From: Sphaerosporella brunnea | Taxonomy: Eukaryota; Ascomycota; Pezizomycetes; Pezizales; Pyronemataceae | DNA length: 63,726 nucleotides | Direction of reading: 5' to 3' | NCBI GenBank assembly: GCA_008704415.1 | Contig: VXIS01000281.1 | Location: 1 to 63,726, forward strand | Shown: positions 32,677 through 43,585 of the stretch, piece after piece | Numbering within the stretch: position 1 is the stretch's first letter | Layout: each line of letters opens with the position of its first letter | The notes under the pieces: generated by a model | Databases searched by the model: none | The model's input: the letters and a program-made list of their open reading frames with translations, nothing else | What the model was told of the DNA's origin: nothing | Made by a program: the position numbers and the translations under genes

Positions 32677-33082
32677 ATGGGAACCAGAGGCTGTACTATT
32701 TATATAGGGCGAATTTGGTAGTGCAGTGGCCGCTGCTCCACCTCACCTGCCGGGCCGGCGCTTGCCGGCGGCAATATTGCGTTCCTCTCCGCCCAAGGAC
32801 TGGCACAATCTGGGCGCCAGCGCCCGGCCCCCGTCGTGCGGCAATATTGCAGGCCATGCAAGCAACTTGGGGGGAGGGGGGACACTGCACATGAGGTGCG
32901 AGGCCAGTACGGCCAGTACGGCCAGTACGTATCGATATTACACACGTTTCGACCCCACAGAAGCTTCCCCACCATGTCTATCCACCAGATACGGGGCTAT
33001 CACATACGCTATTATGTGAAAATAACTCATGCACACGAGGTGCGGGGCCAATACGTATTCGTGTTTATCATGTATTCACCCC
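32677..33082. other. Spacer with short GC-rich repeats
   Basis: GGCAATATTGC occurs twice (near 32770 and 32841), and the phrase GGCCAGTACG occurs three times near 32903-32928. No gene is supported. Confidence 0.4.
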
Positions 33083-34048
33083 CCACTCAACGGGCACGGT
33101 CCACGTCTTCGTGGACGCACAAGCCGCCTTCCAGCGGCTCCGAAACGCCAAACCCGGCCCCGGCCAGCGGTTCCTACCGGGCATTACCAGGGCGGAACGC
33201 CGGCTACTGGATGTTGGTTGGACCACAATTTTCCGCTGGGTACCAGGGCACGAGGGGGTGCCCGGTAATGAAGCGGCCGACAAGCGCGCGAAAGCAGCCG
33301 CAGGGAGCCAATCACCAGCCACGCCCTCCGACGTCCTTGCCACCACCTCGCTCGCACACATTGCCAGGGAAGTCACGCAGGCCAAGCATCAAGACCGAGA
33401 GGCCTGGCTCGCCAAGCACTGTACCCCCAAGAGTTACTACAGACGGCCAAAAGGCACCAGTAAGACCGCCTTCAAGACCAAGAAGGCGCTAGCCGCACGC
33501 TTCTTTCAGTTGAGACTACAGAAGGCACCGACGGCCCCCTACCTACACAGGACGGGACGACGCCTGGACGACAAATGCTGGTTCTGCACCAATAAACCCA
33601 CCCAGACACGAGATCACCTCTTCAAAACCTGTCGGAGATGGCGCGGCGAGCACCAGGTTCTGTGGAAGGCCGTGGTTGAGGCCACGCGGAAGGAAGGGAA
33701 GAAGAGACGAAAGACGAATACGTCAGTGAGGGATCTACTGGCGGACGGCCGTTGCACGGAAGCGGTGGTGGGCTTCCTGAGCAACACAAGTGTGGGAATG
33801 TGGCCGAGTGGGGCCAACTAATGTCGGACCTTTTTCCCCTTTTTGTTCCTTTCCTTCTGTCTCTTTCATATGCTACGAATTCCCTTTGTTTGACCCTACT
33901 GGCTGCGTTTTCCTTGCTTCCCTTTCCTTCGGAGGAGCGTGCCCCAGAGTAGGACCAGTGCCTAGGGGTGGCGATGATTCTGTATTTAACATGCCATGGC
34001 CGCAAGCGGCCAAATGCAATATGATTAAAACAAAACAAAAACCCCCCC
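33083..34048 (+). mobile_element. Tad-like LINE, 5'-truncated copy with 3' tail
   Basis: An open frame to 33821 carries the RNase H segments VHVFVDAQAAFQRLRN and WVPGHEGVPGNEAADKRAK, a basic linker, and the terminal zinc knuckle CWFCTNKPTQTRDHLFKTC. The 3' UTR follows with TTCCTTCGGAGGAGCGTGCC and the GGCCGCAAGCGGCC hairpin, ending in an A/C-rich tail near 34048. Reverse transcriptase and endonuclease are absent. This is the best preserved LINE copy in the window and defines the tail family. Confidence 0.88.
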
Positions 34049-34285
34049 ACTCAATACATTGCTGTCTCCCTATTCCGAATACCAACACAAAGCGCAGCAG
34101 CAACCGCACAGGCGCCTCCACTAAACACTCCAATAGCTGCACCAACCGTGTCCACAGCTTTCCCATCCAGCAACCCCCAGACATGTACATCCCTTGTGTT
34201 AAAACACATACACAGCCAGCATATCCTCGATATCGGAAAGGTGTGTGTGGATCTAACAAGGTGTGAATTCGTACGCTGTTGAATA

Positions 34286-35622
34286 TGGTGCAGGCGGCTA
34301 TGAACCTACAGCCCGGTCGAAATTTCCCTGACTTCAACAGCGTGCGGATGGTGCAGAAGCGGTGGTCAAAGCGGTGGTAGAAGCGTGCAAAGTGGTGGGG
34401 ACCTTGAATGATTATATTTCCACAATACAATTGCCCCACCGCGGCTGCCTCAACCAAGGTCCGCCTCAGGCGGCCTTTGTGAAACTCGCCGGTGGCTCTT
34501 GTATACCCGTTCCTTGTAGTGCTTGTCCCCAAACGTGGCTCCGTCCCGGTAGGCTTGGATGGTGCGCCGGGTGCGTCTCCAATGCTTAAAAATGAGCGAT
34601 GGTTTAACGGATTCCAACGCTTCTGGAAGAACCTCACGGAGTCCTGAGAGATGTTAGTGTGAATTTTAAGTGCACAATGCGGGAGGGTGGAATACCGGGG
34701 AGAGTATATGTGCAGTGCTTGCGGGCATAGTGCTTGCAAGAGCCCCAGTGATATTCTATCCATTTCATTTGACAATGATATTTTGGATAGAACATAATGA
34801 GATGTCCGGCGTCCTCTACCACCTTCTTCGGTCCGGCTCCGCTGTCCCTTAAAATCTGGCTGTGCAGGTAGGATAGCCGTCGCACGGCAGTGCCTGCCCT
34901 CCACTCCCTCAGCACATTCGGGGTTCTTAACCCGCTTCGTTTTTTGGCTGTGGTTTGCGGTCAGTTCAGGCGTGCAGGCGGGGCGTGCAGGCGGACAGTG
35001 CAGGCTCACCATCTATCCACAAGCCACGCTCCCGTAAGACTCGTTCTATTCCCTTAGCCACCTCTTCACCCAGGTCTGGAAATCTAGGCTCGGCAATTCG
35101 CTGTGATTCAGGCTCGGCCTCAGCGAGACGTCTGCGCTTGGCACCAATAGCTCTAGCTTCTCGTGATCTGATGAGTCTCTTGCTTGGTCTCCCATTGCTG
35201 TCGTATGTATTTGCAAGGGTTTGGCGCCGGGGGCTGGAGGCTGTAGTTGCAAGAGTTTGGGGCCGGGGACAGCCAACAGTGTCATGGTGAAAGCGTCCCA
35301 ATGCTCCAGTCCGAGCTCAGTGTTCAAAGGCAGCTGGTAGCGGATGGCGCCTAGCCGTAGCGGCTAGCAGCCTAGCACCTGGCCATAGCACAGCCGTGAT
35401 TGTTTTGGGTGGTCCAAGCTTTTCAAATCCACCGCCTCACTTTTTCAATGGGCTTGCGAGATTGCGAAACCGGTGGAAGCTGGCATCTTATTTTTATAGA
35501 GCGCATCTTGTTTAGTAGACGCAAGACCGGCTTCCTCAGAGTTCTCGCCAGCTCACCACTCCATCGTCAACATCTCCACCAACGGAGCCCGCCGAACTGC
35601 TGGTTTCAAGCCGCCTGCACTA
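34286..35622 (-). mobile_element. Mariner-like element copy C (reverse orientation)
   Basis: The 3' end (TGGTGCAGGCGGCTATG at 34286) and 5' end (...GCCGCCTGCACTA at 35622) are inverted repeats. TA flanks the left end (34284-34285); the right-hand TA is degenerate. The minus strand keeps the C-terminal DDE signature GHLIMFYPKYHCQMKWIEYHW near 34830-34730 and, upstream, NGRPSKRLIRSREARAIGAK and RRRLAEAEPESQRIAEP. The middle of the transposase is deleted and the frame is shifted several times. Confidence 0.87.
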
Positions 35623-36748
35623 CACCGCCGAACAACCCATCGGGGAAATTATTGCGATCAGAAGCCAAGCCATGTAGGCCCGCCAGAATGTGGTAGTGAA
35701 CAAGATTTGGACATTCGGTATGATCTCTTTCGTCCAGCCGACTCTGTGATTCGCAGGGACAAGGTAGTCGATCAACAACAATCACTCAACGACCAGGCTG
35801 ACGGAACGCAAAATTGCCAGACTGCTGCATAGGTCATGTCGACTGGAATCGCACTGTTTAGCACGATCAAGCTTTGGAAGCCATGAAAAAATACGCAGAC
35901 CTTCGAAGGCTGCACCCGGTAAATTTAAAGCTTGAAGGCGTCATATCAAAGGCAAAAGCTCGGATCAAGGCTGAACCGTAGGAATGAGAAGCGGATTGGG
36001 CGTTTGGTCGGTTGGTCTGAGTCATGTTGTTGTTCACAGGAGGTAAATATACAGTATAAAAACAACAGGCTTCTCCCTCCGCTCCGTTGTAACATCACAC
36101 GCACGAAGAACCGATCGAACTACCGGCCACGCACCTCCTGTCATGTAGCTCCCCCGCCCCCCCCCCCCCCCACCATCTCTAGTTCAACTGCTCAGCAATA
36201 ACAGCTCCTCGAGCTTCCCCAACTGCTCGCGGCCCACGCAACGACGGTTCCCATCACCGGCCCCACCAACTCAACCATGCCAGGAGCATTGTAGCAGTCG
36301 TTCAAGTGACGATTATGGCGGGAATCCGCAGCACGAGTCGCCGGCACCAATGCGAGGGCGTGTGATGATCATCACGTGGTTGGTGGAGTTGTTCCTTATC
36401 CAGCCTGATAACCGGACATACTTCTGGAGACCATATTTGGTCTGGTTGACCACAATCTCTCGACACCCATCCTGTTTGCTGTGGGGGTTGAATTTCGATT
36501 TCGGAGAAAATTTGCACCTAATTTCATTTCTGTTATGCGGGTAGGAGGATTAGCCCTTGCTTGATCGCCACCCCCCCCCCCCCACACACAGTCAAGTTTG
36601 TAGCTTGTGAGAAGGATGTCATCGGCGCATCGGGTGTGTGTGGCGTTTTGGGAGTTGATTCATACGCACCGCGCTTAATCAATGTATATTGTTGATGCGC
36701 AAGCGCCGATTCGCACACTTTCAAGTGACTGCTCAATACCGCATTATC
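35623..36748. other. Region without a supported gene
   Basis: C runs near 36151-36171 and 36571-36584, no coding frame with motifs. Confidence 0.35.
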
Positions 36749-37081
36749 GACCCCGAAGTATGCTGACACGTACCGTTCAGCGGGCAGTTGAAGCTGGATG
36801 GGAAGTGTTTCGACGCGAGCTGGAGTGCAAAGAGGCGAGCTGGAGTGCGAAGACGCGACGTGAAAAGTCAAAAAGACGTCAACGCGGCGAAGATGCTGGA
36901 GACAAGGTGGAGACAGGGAAGAGCGAGCGCTCAGGCTGTCGCCGCGGTCTCCATAACCCCGCTCTGTTTAAGGTTTTACTGACCACTACCGGTTGAGCAC
37001 TGTCCAAGCACGTCGCTTCCAACCGCCTCTCACACAGCTTCACTGCCCGCTGAACGGTACGTGTCAATATACTTCGGGGTC
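36749..37081. mobile_element. MITE B with about 48-bp TIRs
   Basis: The left end GACCCCGAAGTATGCTGACA and its following CGTTCAGCGGGCAGT are mirrored at the right end (ACTGCCCGCTGAACGG...CTTCGGGGTC) with a few mismatches. The 333-bp element has no transposase frame. Interior phrases shared with MITE A suggest a common parent. Confidence 0.88.
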
Positions 37082-37980
37082 TGTGAAATTTCGTTATTAC
37101 CGGGACAATGCAGTATCATCTCATTTTCGATGTGCGGTTACCCCACATGCAGCGCTGCGCAATTCCATTTGAAGACCAATGTGGACACCCTGCATCCGCC
37201 CAATTTCATCTCAATGCGTATATACCCCACCATTCAACATAAACAACATAAACGGCGGGGATTTCTGGTAAACAAAGAAAACTATGCTGCCTATACCGTT
37301 TTGCCTTTTGTAGCCACCGCCGCTTTGGTGCTGATCTATCTCCTTTCGATCGTACTCTTTCTCCAACTCCGCGCTTTAGCTACCGTTCGGTTGTGCAATT
37401 CCGTATTGTCCTTGGCCTTCTTTATGTCATTCCTTCTTCTTCCTTATGGTGCCGAATTTTGAAGCGATTGCATGGTTCGTCTTTACTCCTGCTCCCAAGA
37501 GCCTTGGTACATTTTGCTGGCTACATACGTTGTCTGTTGGGCAATCGCTTTTGCCGGCATTAACACGTCCCGCAAGGAATCGTTCCCGTGGTGTTGTATC
37601 CCTGCGGAACTACTCGTAGCTTCCGTGCGGAGAAAACAAGCTGCCGTGCGGAGAAAATAAGTTTCCAGTCAGGGAACCAGTTCCCCAAGGAGCAAGCGCC
37701 GCGTGGATTCGAACAGGTTGAAAGTCCATGTGGGATTCAACCAGTCATTTTTGAAATGGAACATTGCAGTCCTCAAGAAACTTTGAACTTTCCCTGGGTT
37801 CACGTGAGGGCGCGCTACCACCAAAGGAGTCGTCGCCTAATGGCGCCCTTTAAATCGGGCCTGTGCTCATTGAACACCCACAGCTCAGCAGCTACTTTTG
37901 TTTTTGCTTTTTGCTTTTGAACCAACTCAGCAGCCTTCTGCGCACACCAACCCACCGCACACCTCTCCCAAGAGTGCTAC
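37082..37980 (+). other. Region with hydrophobic short frames
   Basis: Two adjacent frames (ending 37462 and 37660) contain hydrophobic stretches such as FVATAALVLIYLLSIVLFL. They could be a degraded membrane protein, but there is no family motif or convincing start, so no gene is called. Confidence 0.3.
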
Positions 37981-38718
37981 ATGGGACGGCGACTGATTTC
38001 CGAAGACGGAGAGCTGTGTCGGTTGGATAACGACGACGCCGAGGGCAGCCTGTTGGGCGACCACAACGACGATGAGTGTGCGCTTTTGGCGCGGGACTAC
38101 AATGTGGCCTTCGAACTGAATGCCATCCGACAGTCGTACAATAATGCACTGCGAGCCCGACAGCAGGCGAACGCCGAAGCTACCGACCAGTCATCGTGCG
38201 GTTTATCTGTTTCCGGGGTGCAGACCCGGCGGCTGGCGAGTGCCGAAGCCACAGGCAATCGGAAAAAAATTCGATCGTCACGCGACAGGCCGAACACTGA
38301 GAAAACCGATGAGAAAACCGAGGACGAAGCCCTGGAAAACATCGCAAGCAATTACCATACCCTCCAGAAAATCATTCTCGAAACAAAGCAAAGCCCACCC
38401 TCATCCGATGTTCAATACGATAGCGCTATCCAAAACGCCCTTTCCAAATGCGCCCAAACTCTCGCCCGCCTCCACCGTCTCCAGCGTTGGCGTCCTTATC
38501 GCCAGGACGCATTCCATGCTGATGCTGATGCGGATCACTGGACGTCTCCAACACATTCCCCAGGCGGCGAATTTGTTTTGCACGCATCAGACTTTTGCTA
38601 TACAATCGCCTTCGCATGTTTGAGATGGGATCTGGCCAGCCAAGTCCGGCCCTACGTTGAGTGCATGGTTCGGAATGCTGAGGCTTTGCAACGAAATTCA
38701 AAAGAACGTTCTGGATGA
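37981..38718 (+). CDS. Hypothetical protein, 245 aa, single exon
   Basis: An uninterrupted frame from ATG 37981. The N-terminal 40 residues are acidic (MGRRLISEDGELCRLDNDDAEG...), then comes a predicted helical stretch (YNVAFELNAIRQSYNNALRAR), a basic serine-rich linker with several KTDEKTED-like repeats, and a C-terminal helical region (HTLQKIILE, ALSKCAQTLARLHRLQRW). No known domain is recognised. A CAAT/TATA-like context is not obvious. Codon use looks protein-like in this frame, and the antisense frames are shorter. It could be a lineage-specific gene or transposon-derived. Confidence 0.5.
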   Translation: MGRRLISEDGELCRLDNDDAEGSLLGDHNDDECALLARDYNVAFELNAIRQSYNNALRARQQANAEATDQSSCGLSVSGVQTRRLASAEATGNRKKIRSSRDRPNTEKTDEKTEDEALENIASNYHTLQKIILETKQSPPSSDVQYDSAIQNALSKCAQTLARLHRLQRWRPYRQDAFHADADADHWTSPTHSPGGEFVLHASDFCYTIAFACLRWDLASQVRPYVECMVRNAEALQRNSKERSG

Positions 38719-38754
38719 GCGCCATCGTATTGAACATCGGATGAGAGTGGGCTT

Positions 38755-38977
38755 TGCTGTGCTTCGAGAATGATTTTTGGAGAGTATGGTAATTGGTTCC
38801 GATGTCCGATATGTGTTTTCAGTGTGAAAATTTGCGCTTGCTTTGTTACGTTCCTTATTTTCTTTCTTTTGCTGTGTTTCGAGATGATTTTTTGGAGGGT
38901 ATGGTAATTGGTTACGATGTTCGATATGGGGTTTCAGTGTGGAGGGAATTTGCGCTTGCTTTATTATGTTCCTTACG
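38755..38977. repeat. Tandem duplication, about 118-bp unit x 2
   Basis: The string around GCTGTGYTTCGAGA and GGTATGGTAATTGGTT, ending CGCTTGCTTTRTTA, occurs at 38755 and again at about 38872 with roughly 10 differences. It is the 3' flank of the hypothetical gene. Confidence 0.8.
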
Positions 38978-39208
38978 AGTCAAACAGTGTGCAGTCATCA
39001 GAACAACGCCACTTAATGTAAAGTCATATATATGTACTCTAGTACTTAAATGCACGCTGCTCGCTGTGACTGTGAACAACATCGACAAAGATGGTTTCCA
39101 TGTTTTTTCAAGAGGTTCCATATCGCAACTGCACCGCGGAGGCCTTCCTCAACACATTCCAAGTTTCATTGGCTTGCTCACGTGGCCAAAGCCAAAGCTC
39201 TTGTCGTT

Positions 39209-39338
39209 TTTTCACCTATGTCGCGCTCAGAAATACGCAGGCAGCTCTGGCACCGCAACCACCACCGCTCCCCGTTGCCATGCGTATTTCTGAGCCAGCC
39301 AGCGTACTGTTCAGCGTGACATAGGTGAAAAAACGATA
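39209..39338. mobile_element. Small palindromic MITE, about 130 bp
   Basis: TCGTTTTTTCACCTATGTC at the left is the complement of GACATAGGTGAAAAAACGA at the right, and inner segments TCAGAAATACGCA / TGCGTATTTCTGA also pair. Target duplication is not clear. Confidence 0.8.
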
Positions 39339-39799
39339 GGGATCACAAACCTCCTCATCCTCCACATCCTCCGCCAACGATCCTCCGTCCACCATTGCCC
39401 TTTAACTTTCCTTTGACCCAGCCCCCCCCCTGCCTCCTGCGAGGTTGAGCCTGTACGGATGCCGCTCCGTCCGCTGCGTCGCTGTTGAGCCTGGTGCCTC
39501 ACGTTTCCATGCACCGGTGCTGTTCCGTCTCTGGCGATGTTGAGTCCTACTCCATTCGTTGGTCGATGTTGAGCCCTATTGCCCATGTGTATGCAAGCGG
39601 AGGTTGCTTCACCGCGGCGTCGATGTTGAGCCCTATGGTCTTCATTTATGGAAGATGGGGGTTGTGCACTATAATTTCGTTCTCCTGGCTAGCCTCTCAC
39701 CAGTTACCACCGAACAAAAGAATACGAACCAAGAAACCGAAACCGGCCCGTGGATCCTCCGCGCGTTTCCAAATATCTCAATCGACCCCTAGTGTCACG

Positions 39800-40340
39800 G
39801 CTGAATCGCCGTCTTTGGCGTCGTTTGAACCGGTTGATCGTCAATGGGTTTTGAGTACGGGCAATTGTATGGACGTTATCCTCGTTTGCAAGGCGGTGAA
39901 CTGGACGACTTGGCGGACTCGTCCACCCCGAAACTTTTCACGGCTGATGAATGGTCCGATATCGAGGCACGCTTTGATCCTCCTCCTGCGCACCTACTCA
40001 GGATTCCATTGTTCGACGGCCTGCAAGACGGCTGGTTTGCAGCTGGTTTCCAGTAAAGATCCTCTAGAGGGTTGGCTAGGAAGAGCCTGTCTTGATGCGT
40101 ATGTCCTCCTGTGTATTCGCCTTCTCCCTCCCTCGCATCCGCTTTTTCCCCCTCTGCTACTTCGGGACCGTCAATGCTAATTAAAACAGGGAGGCTACAT
40201 ATCGGAAAGGTGTCGTGCCGGCTAGTGCCGTCGGGAACACGCCTTTGATGTTATTTGGTCCACATTCATCGATAAGCTCTTGCTCCAGCTTGGCTGTCCT
40301 GTCGCACGCGGAGAAGTCGAGTCATCCTCCATGAAGCATT
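39800..40340 (+). pseudogene. Degraded hypothetical fungal gene (5' part)
   Basis: Frames such as DRQWVLSTGNCMDVILVCKA and, after a frameshift near 39895, ELDDLADSSTPKLFTADEWS resemble a fungal multigene family of unknown function that begins with a W-x-L-x-SG segment followed by a FT-x-x-EW segment. The continuation (SDRIKFGPRFDGIIGN...LEYGFLEVSKT) lies in the left arm of the hairpin at 40341 onward. Several frameshifts show it is dead. The family memory is approximate. Confidence 0.4.
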
Positions 40341-40707
40341 TAGACAACGCGGGCCGCTCCCTCTGATCGCATCAAATTCGGTCCGCGATTTGACGGTATC
40401 ATCGGCAATAAGAACACTCCCTTGGAATATGGGTTCCTCGAAGTGTCAAAGACAATTGCCGCCGATCATTGCAGCAAATTGCTAACTGATTCAACCAAAA
40501 TTATTCTCGCTATGCGTGCGGCCATAGTTTTGAATACAATCGAGAATAATTTTGGTTGAATCAGTTAGCAATTTGCTGCAATGATCGGCGGCAATTGTCT
40601 TTGACACTTCGAGGAACCCATATTCCAAGGGAGTATTGTTATTGCCGATGATACCGTCGAATTGCGGACCGAATTTGATGCGATCAGAGGGAACGGCCCG
40701 CGTCTAA
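40341..40707. repeat. Hairpin-forming inverted duplication, about 168-bp arms
   Basis: The left arm (about 40341-40509) and right arm (about 40541-40707) are reverse complements with about ten mismatches, separated by about 30 nt. The 10-mer GCGGCCATAG occurs in the loop (40519-40528) and again right after the right arm (40716-40725). The arms contain coding-like sequence of the surrounding pseudogene, so this is an internal inverted duplication rather than a transposon. Confidence 0.92.
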
Positions 40708-40725
40708 CTTTAAGGCGGCCATAGT

Positions 40726-41000
40726 CTGGGCGAGTAAAAAAATTGCAGCATGAGGAGGATTTCAGGTCGCATGAGGTTGTCGCTTTTATCACGTCGGGTA
40801 CTGTTTCCCATTGTCTTCCACGACTCTTTGATGGACGCACTCTGACGATATAGAACGCCAATTGCGAACCATGCGCATGATCTATGCCGACGGAATGTGT
40901 ATGCTTTTACAGCGTTGTGGACCCGTTCAATTGCCGGCACAATTCCAATGTGCAGCTGATGGTCAGAACTTCCGTGAAGTTCTCGTTGTCAGCGCTGCTT
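40726..41000 (+). pseudogene. Degraded hypothetical fungal gene (3' part)
   Basis: HEVVAFITSGTVSHCL and later basic/hydrophobic segments look like the C-terminal continuation of the pseudogene interrupted by the inverted duplication. Stops interrupt it near 40845 and 40870. Confidence 0.3.
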
Positions 41001-41344
41001 TTTGCTGATTGTCGTATGTAGCATATTTGCGTGCGCAACAAGCTTGCTCCCGCCTTTCACACACAGTGGTCCCGCAGATCACAGACCGCCCTATCAAAAG
41101 AATATAAGTTCTCGAATGTTCCAGCTCGCTCGCGGTTAGCTGACCGCCTTAGCGGGCTACATACAATTCGCAGTTACTCTGGTTCGTTGGAGGATTTTTT
41201 TTGTTAGCAATGTCCGCGTTTTGTACTGCTTTGACTTTATCTATCATTCGCCTTATCACATATATCATGTCTGGTGACAATAGAGTTTGTTTCAGTGCTC
41301 CTTCGTCGCTCGAGGTGTGAGTTTTACAAGGCAGTACTCATGCC

Positions 41345-41824
41345 AAGATCGTCACGTGATTATGTTTTTTTTTTCGATTGGCCGGGCGAAGAACGCGAGC
41401 GAAAAGAGCACAAACGCAGTCAAAGGTGAAGCACAAGAGCGGGGATGGAATTGGGCGTTTTATTTGCAGCATTGGGACGGCGGCGGTCAGCCGTTGAAAT
41501 TTGTTGCGTCCGGCCCTGTTGTTGTTGTTGTCCCAACGTCTTCTTTGTCTCGGCGGGCAGGTGAGGACTGAACCGGGCCGTCGGGCATAATTGTTTACAC
41601 TTTTCCTGGAGCCGCGCCCCATGACGGCGTCCGCTCGTGAAAAATAGGTCCCCCATGGGGTGACAGGCCGTTTTGGGAAGCAGCGGGTCTTTGCGATTGC
41701 GACAATAATGTTGAGGTTCGTTGTTTGGATTGAGGTGTTCGCCACAACTTCACAGCCTCCTTGTGGGTATTCCCTCAGCCAATCGGGAAAAAAAAACAAA
41801 AAAAAAAAATCACGTGACGATCTT
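41345..41824. mobile_element. MITE with CACGTGA-containing TIRs
   Basis: AAGATCGTCACGTGAT at the left and ATCACGTGACGATCTT at the right are perfect complements. They are followed inward by T-rich/A-rich runs and CGATTGGC / GCCAATCG. 480 bp, no transposase frame. Confidence 0.88.
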
Positions 41825-42540
41825 ACCCAACCACCTTTGGCACGACGATCATGTAAAAGGTTATCTATCTCCTTCGCCGAAAACCAAGCCATCTAATCCC
41901 CTTACCCTTACCATATCTGGTCATCTTCCCCTTTCCCTGATACAACCACGAGATAGACCAACACCGATGTCTCGCCCAACCAACCCAACCAACCAACCAC
42001 AAGCAAATCCAAGCGTCACAACATGATGATGATGATTCATTACCCATGCTTCTTGAAGCCGCTCTCCTCCGGCTAGCAGGGAGGCTCGTTCGTTGCCTTG
42101 GATGGGCGGTTCGGAGTGCTGTGCTGTGCTGTGCTGTGCTGTGCTGTGGATCCCGACGCGTCCAATGGAAATCGCGGGGCATGCAGGCAACCAGTCGGGT
42201 GGTGCGACCAGAATATTGGGGGGGGTGGGGCTGCCCGCAACGATCAGGGAATAATGAACCAGTCGGAGGAAGCACTTCTCATCGGCTGCCAGCAAACCAA
42301 GTACTGTGCTAGTGAGCAGCGTGTTCAACGGCGATTTGCGGTGTCACCGCCCGCCAGTTTTAAACTGGTCGATGTGTGACAGGGGTGCAGGGGTGCAAGG
42401 CTTGCGGGGATGGGATAGGCGGTTGGAGTGGAGAGGGATGGGTGTATCTATTTGAAGCGCTGGAAGCCCGTTATTATTTAGCTTTTTTTTTTTTTTTTTT
42501 TTTTGTTTTTTTTCTTTCAAACCTCAACAACAATCGCCAA
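41825..42540. other. Upstream region of the three-exon gene
   Basis: A (GCTGT)n run near 42117-42147 and a poly(T) run near 42482-42504 lie directly before the ATG at 42541. The T/C-rich stretch could be the core promoter. No gene seen. Confidence 0.45.
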
Positions 42541-43323
42541 ATGGCAGCCGTAGCCGTTCGAGATATCACCGGCAATCGCTTTACCCTAGAAGACACCGCG
42601 AAAGTTAAGCAGGCGCTGCAGAGAGATGGAGTTTTGGTGATTTGCGCTCGCTCCGACATCCGCATCCGGCCGAACTCTGCGAACAAGGTGAGCGTGAGGC
42701 CAACGAACGGCCTCTTCGGCTTCGTGACCGCAGAGTTTTTGGAAGGGAGAAACATCTTCGACGACGTAAGTGGCAGCCTGAATCGTTCAGGAAGTGGTGG
42801 TGTGGCTTATTCCCCGTTTAGGCCGTTGGCATGGTCCTTTTTCTCCTGCACGAAAAGTATGCTTTGGGAGTTTCTAAGCTTCTCCTTCCGATCATGGGAT
42901 GTGTGGACGAAAACCTCCGGCTCTATCCAGCCCTCACGGTTTCGTTTTTTGGCGACCTGAGCGATTCTGATACGGAGTTCGAGCAATCCATAGAGACTGC
43001 GACTGGCGTGCAGAAATTGGTCGTAAAAGGAGGTGACATGTATGTTCTGCAACGCATATGCCTTACTTGCTGGGACTAACTCGATTCTCAGTCTTTTCTG
43101 TACCGATGCCGTTAAGAGAACAATTCCGCATGTGCAGACGAAGAAAACGGCCTTCGTCGTTGAGGTGTACTATTATAGGGATCGGGCACCTGATGTTTTA
43201 GAGAAGGAGTTGGTCAAGCACTATATGGAGGAAGGAGGGGCTGAACTTTACGTGGATTCCCATGGGCATGTGATATGGTCAAAGGAAAGGTTCAGGATGA
43301 GTCGTCAACATCAACGCAAATAG
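42541..43323 (+). CDS. Hypothetical protein, 224 aa, 3 exons
   Basis: Exons 42541-42765, 42822-43039 and 43092-43323, with introns of 56 and 52 nt (GTAAGT...TTAG and GTATGT...CAG). The three exons are each in the only open frame and join in phase. The N-terminus reads MAAVAVRDITGNRFTLEDTA and LQRDGVLVICARSD, followed by a hydrophobic helix (AVGMVLFLLHEKYALGVSKL), a FFGDLSDSDTEFEQSIE acidic segment and a C-terminal domain with FVVEVYYYRDRAPDV and a basic end (RMSRQHQRK). No known family was recognised. The splice structure and clean frames argue for a functional gene. Confidence 0.7.
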
Positions 43324-43585
43324 ACCGGGAAAACAAGACAAACAGGGGAAACTGTCTCTCCTGCTCGCGCTCGTCTGGACGTCCTGCATAAAGGATTCTA
43401 GTGCTGAAGCGGAGTGGGAATGTCGGATATGGAGGCTTATGGGAATGAAAATTGGATTCTATTGATATTGAAGGGGTGTCGGATGTGGGTTCTAGATTGA
43501 TGCTTCATATTGACCGTACGAAACCGCCAAACGGAGCCAAAGACCGGAAAAAAGGACCTCACTTCTTGTGAACAAAAAAAAAAAC

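Noticed and set aside
33873..35012. 379-codon minus-strand frame
   Set aside because: It runs across a LINE 3' UTR, a spacer and transposon copy C in a frame different from the transposase; the recognisable motifs lie in other frames.
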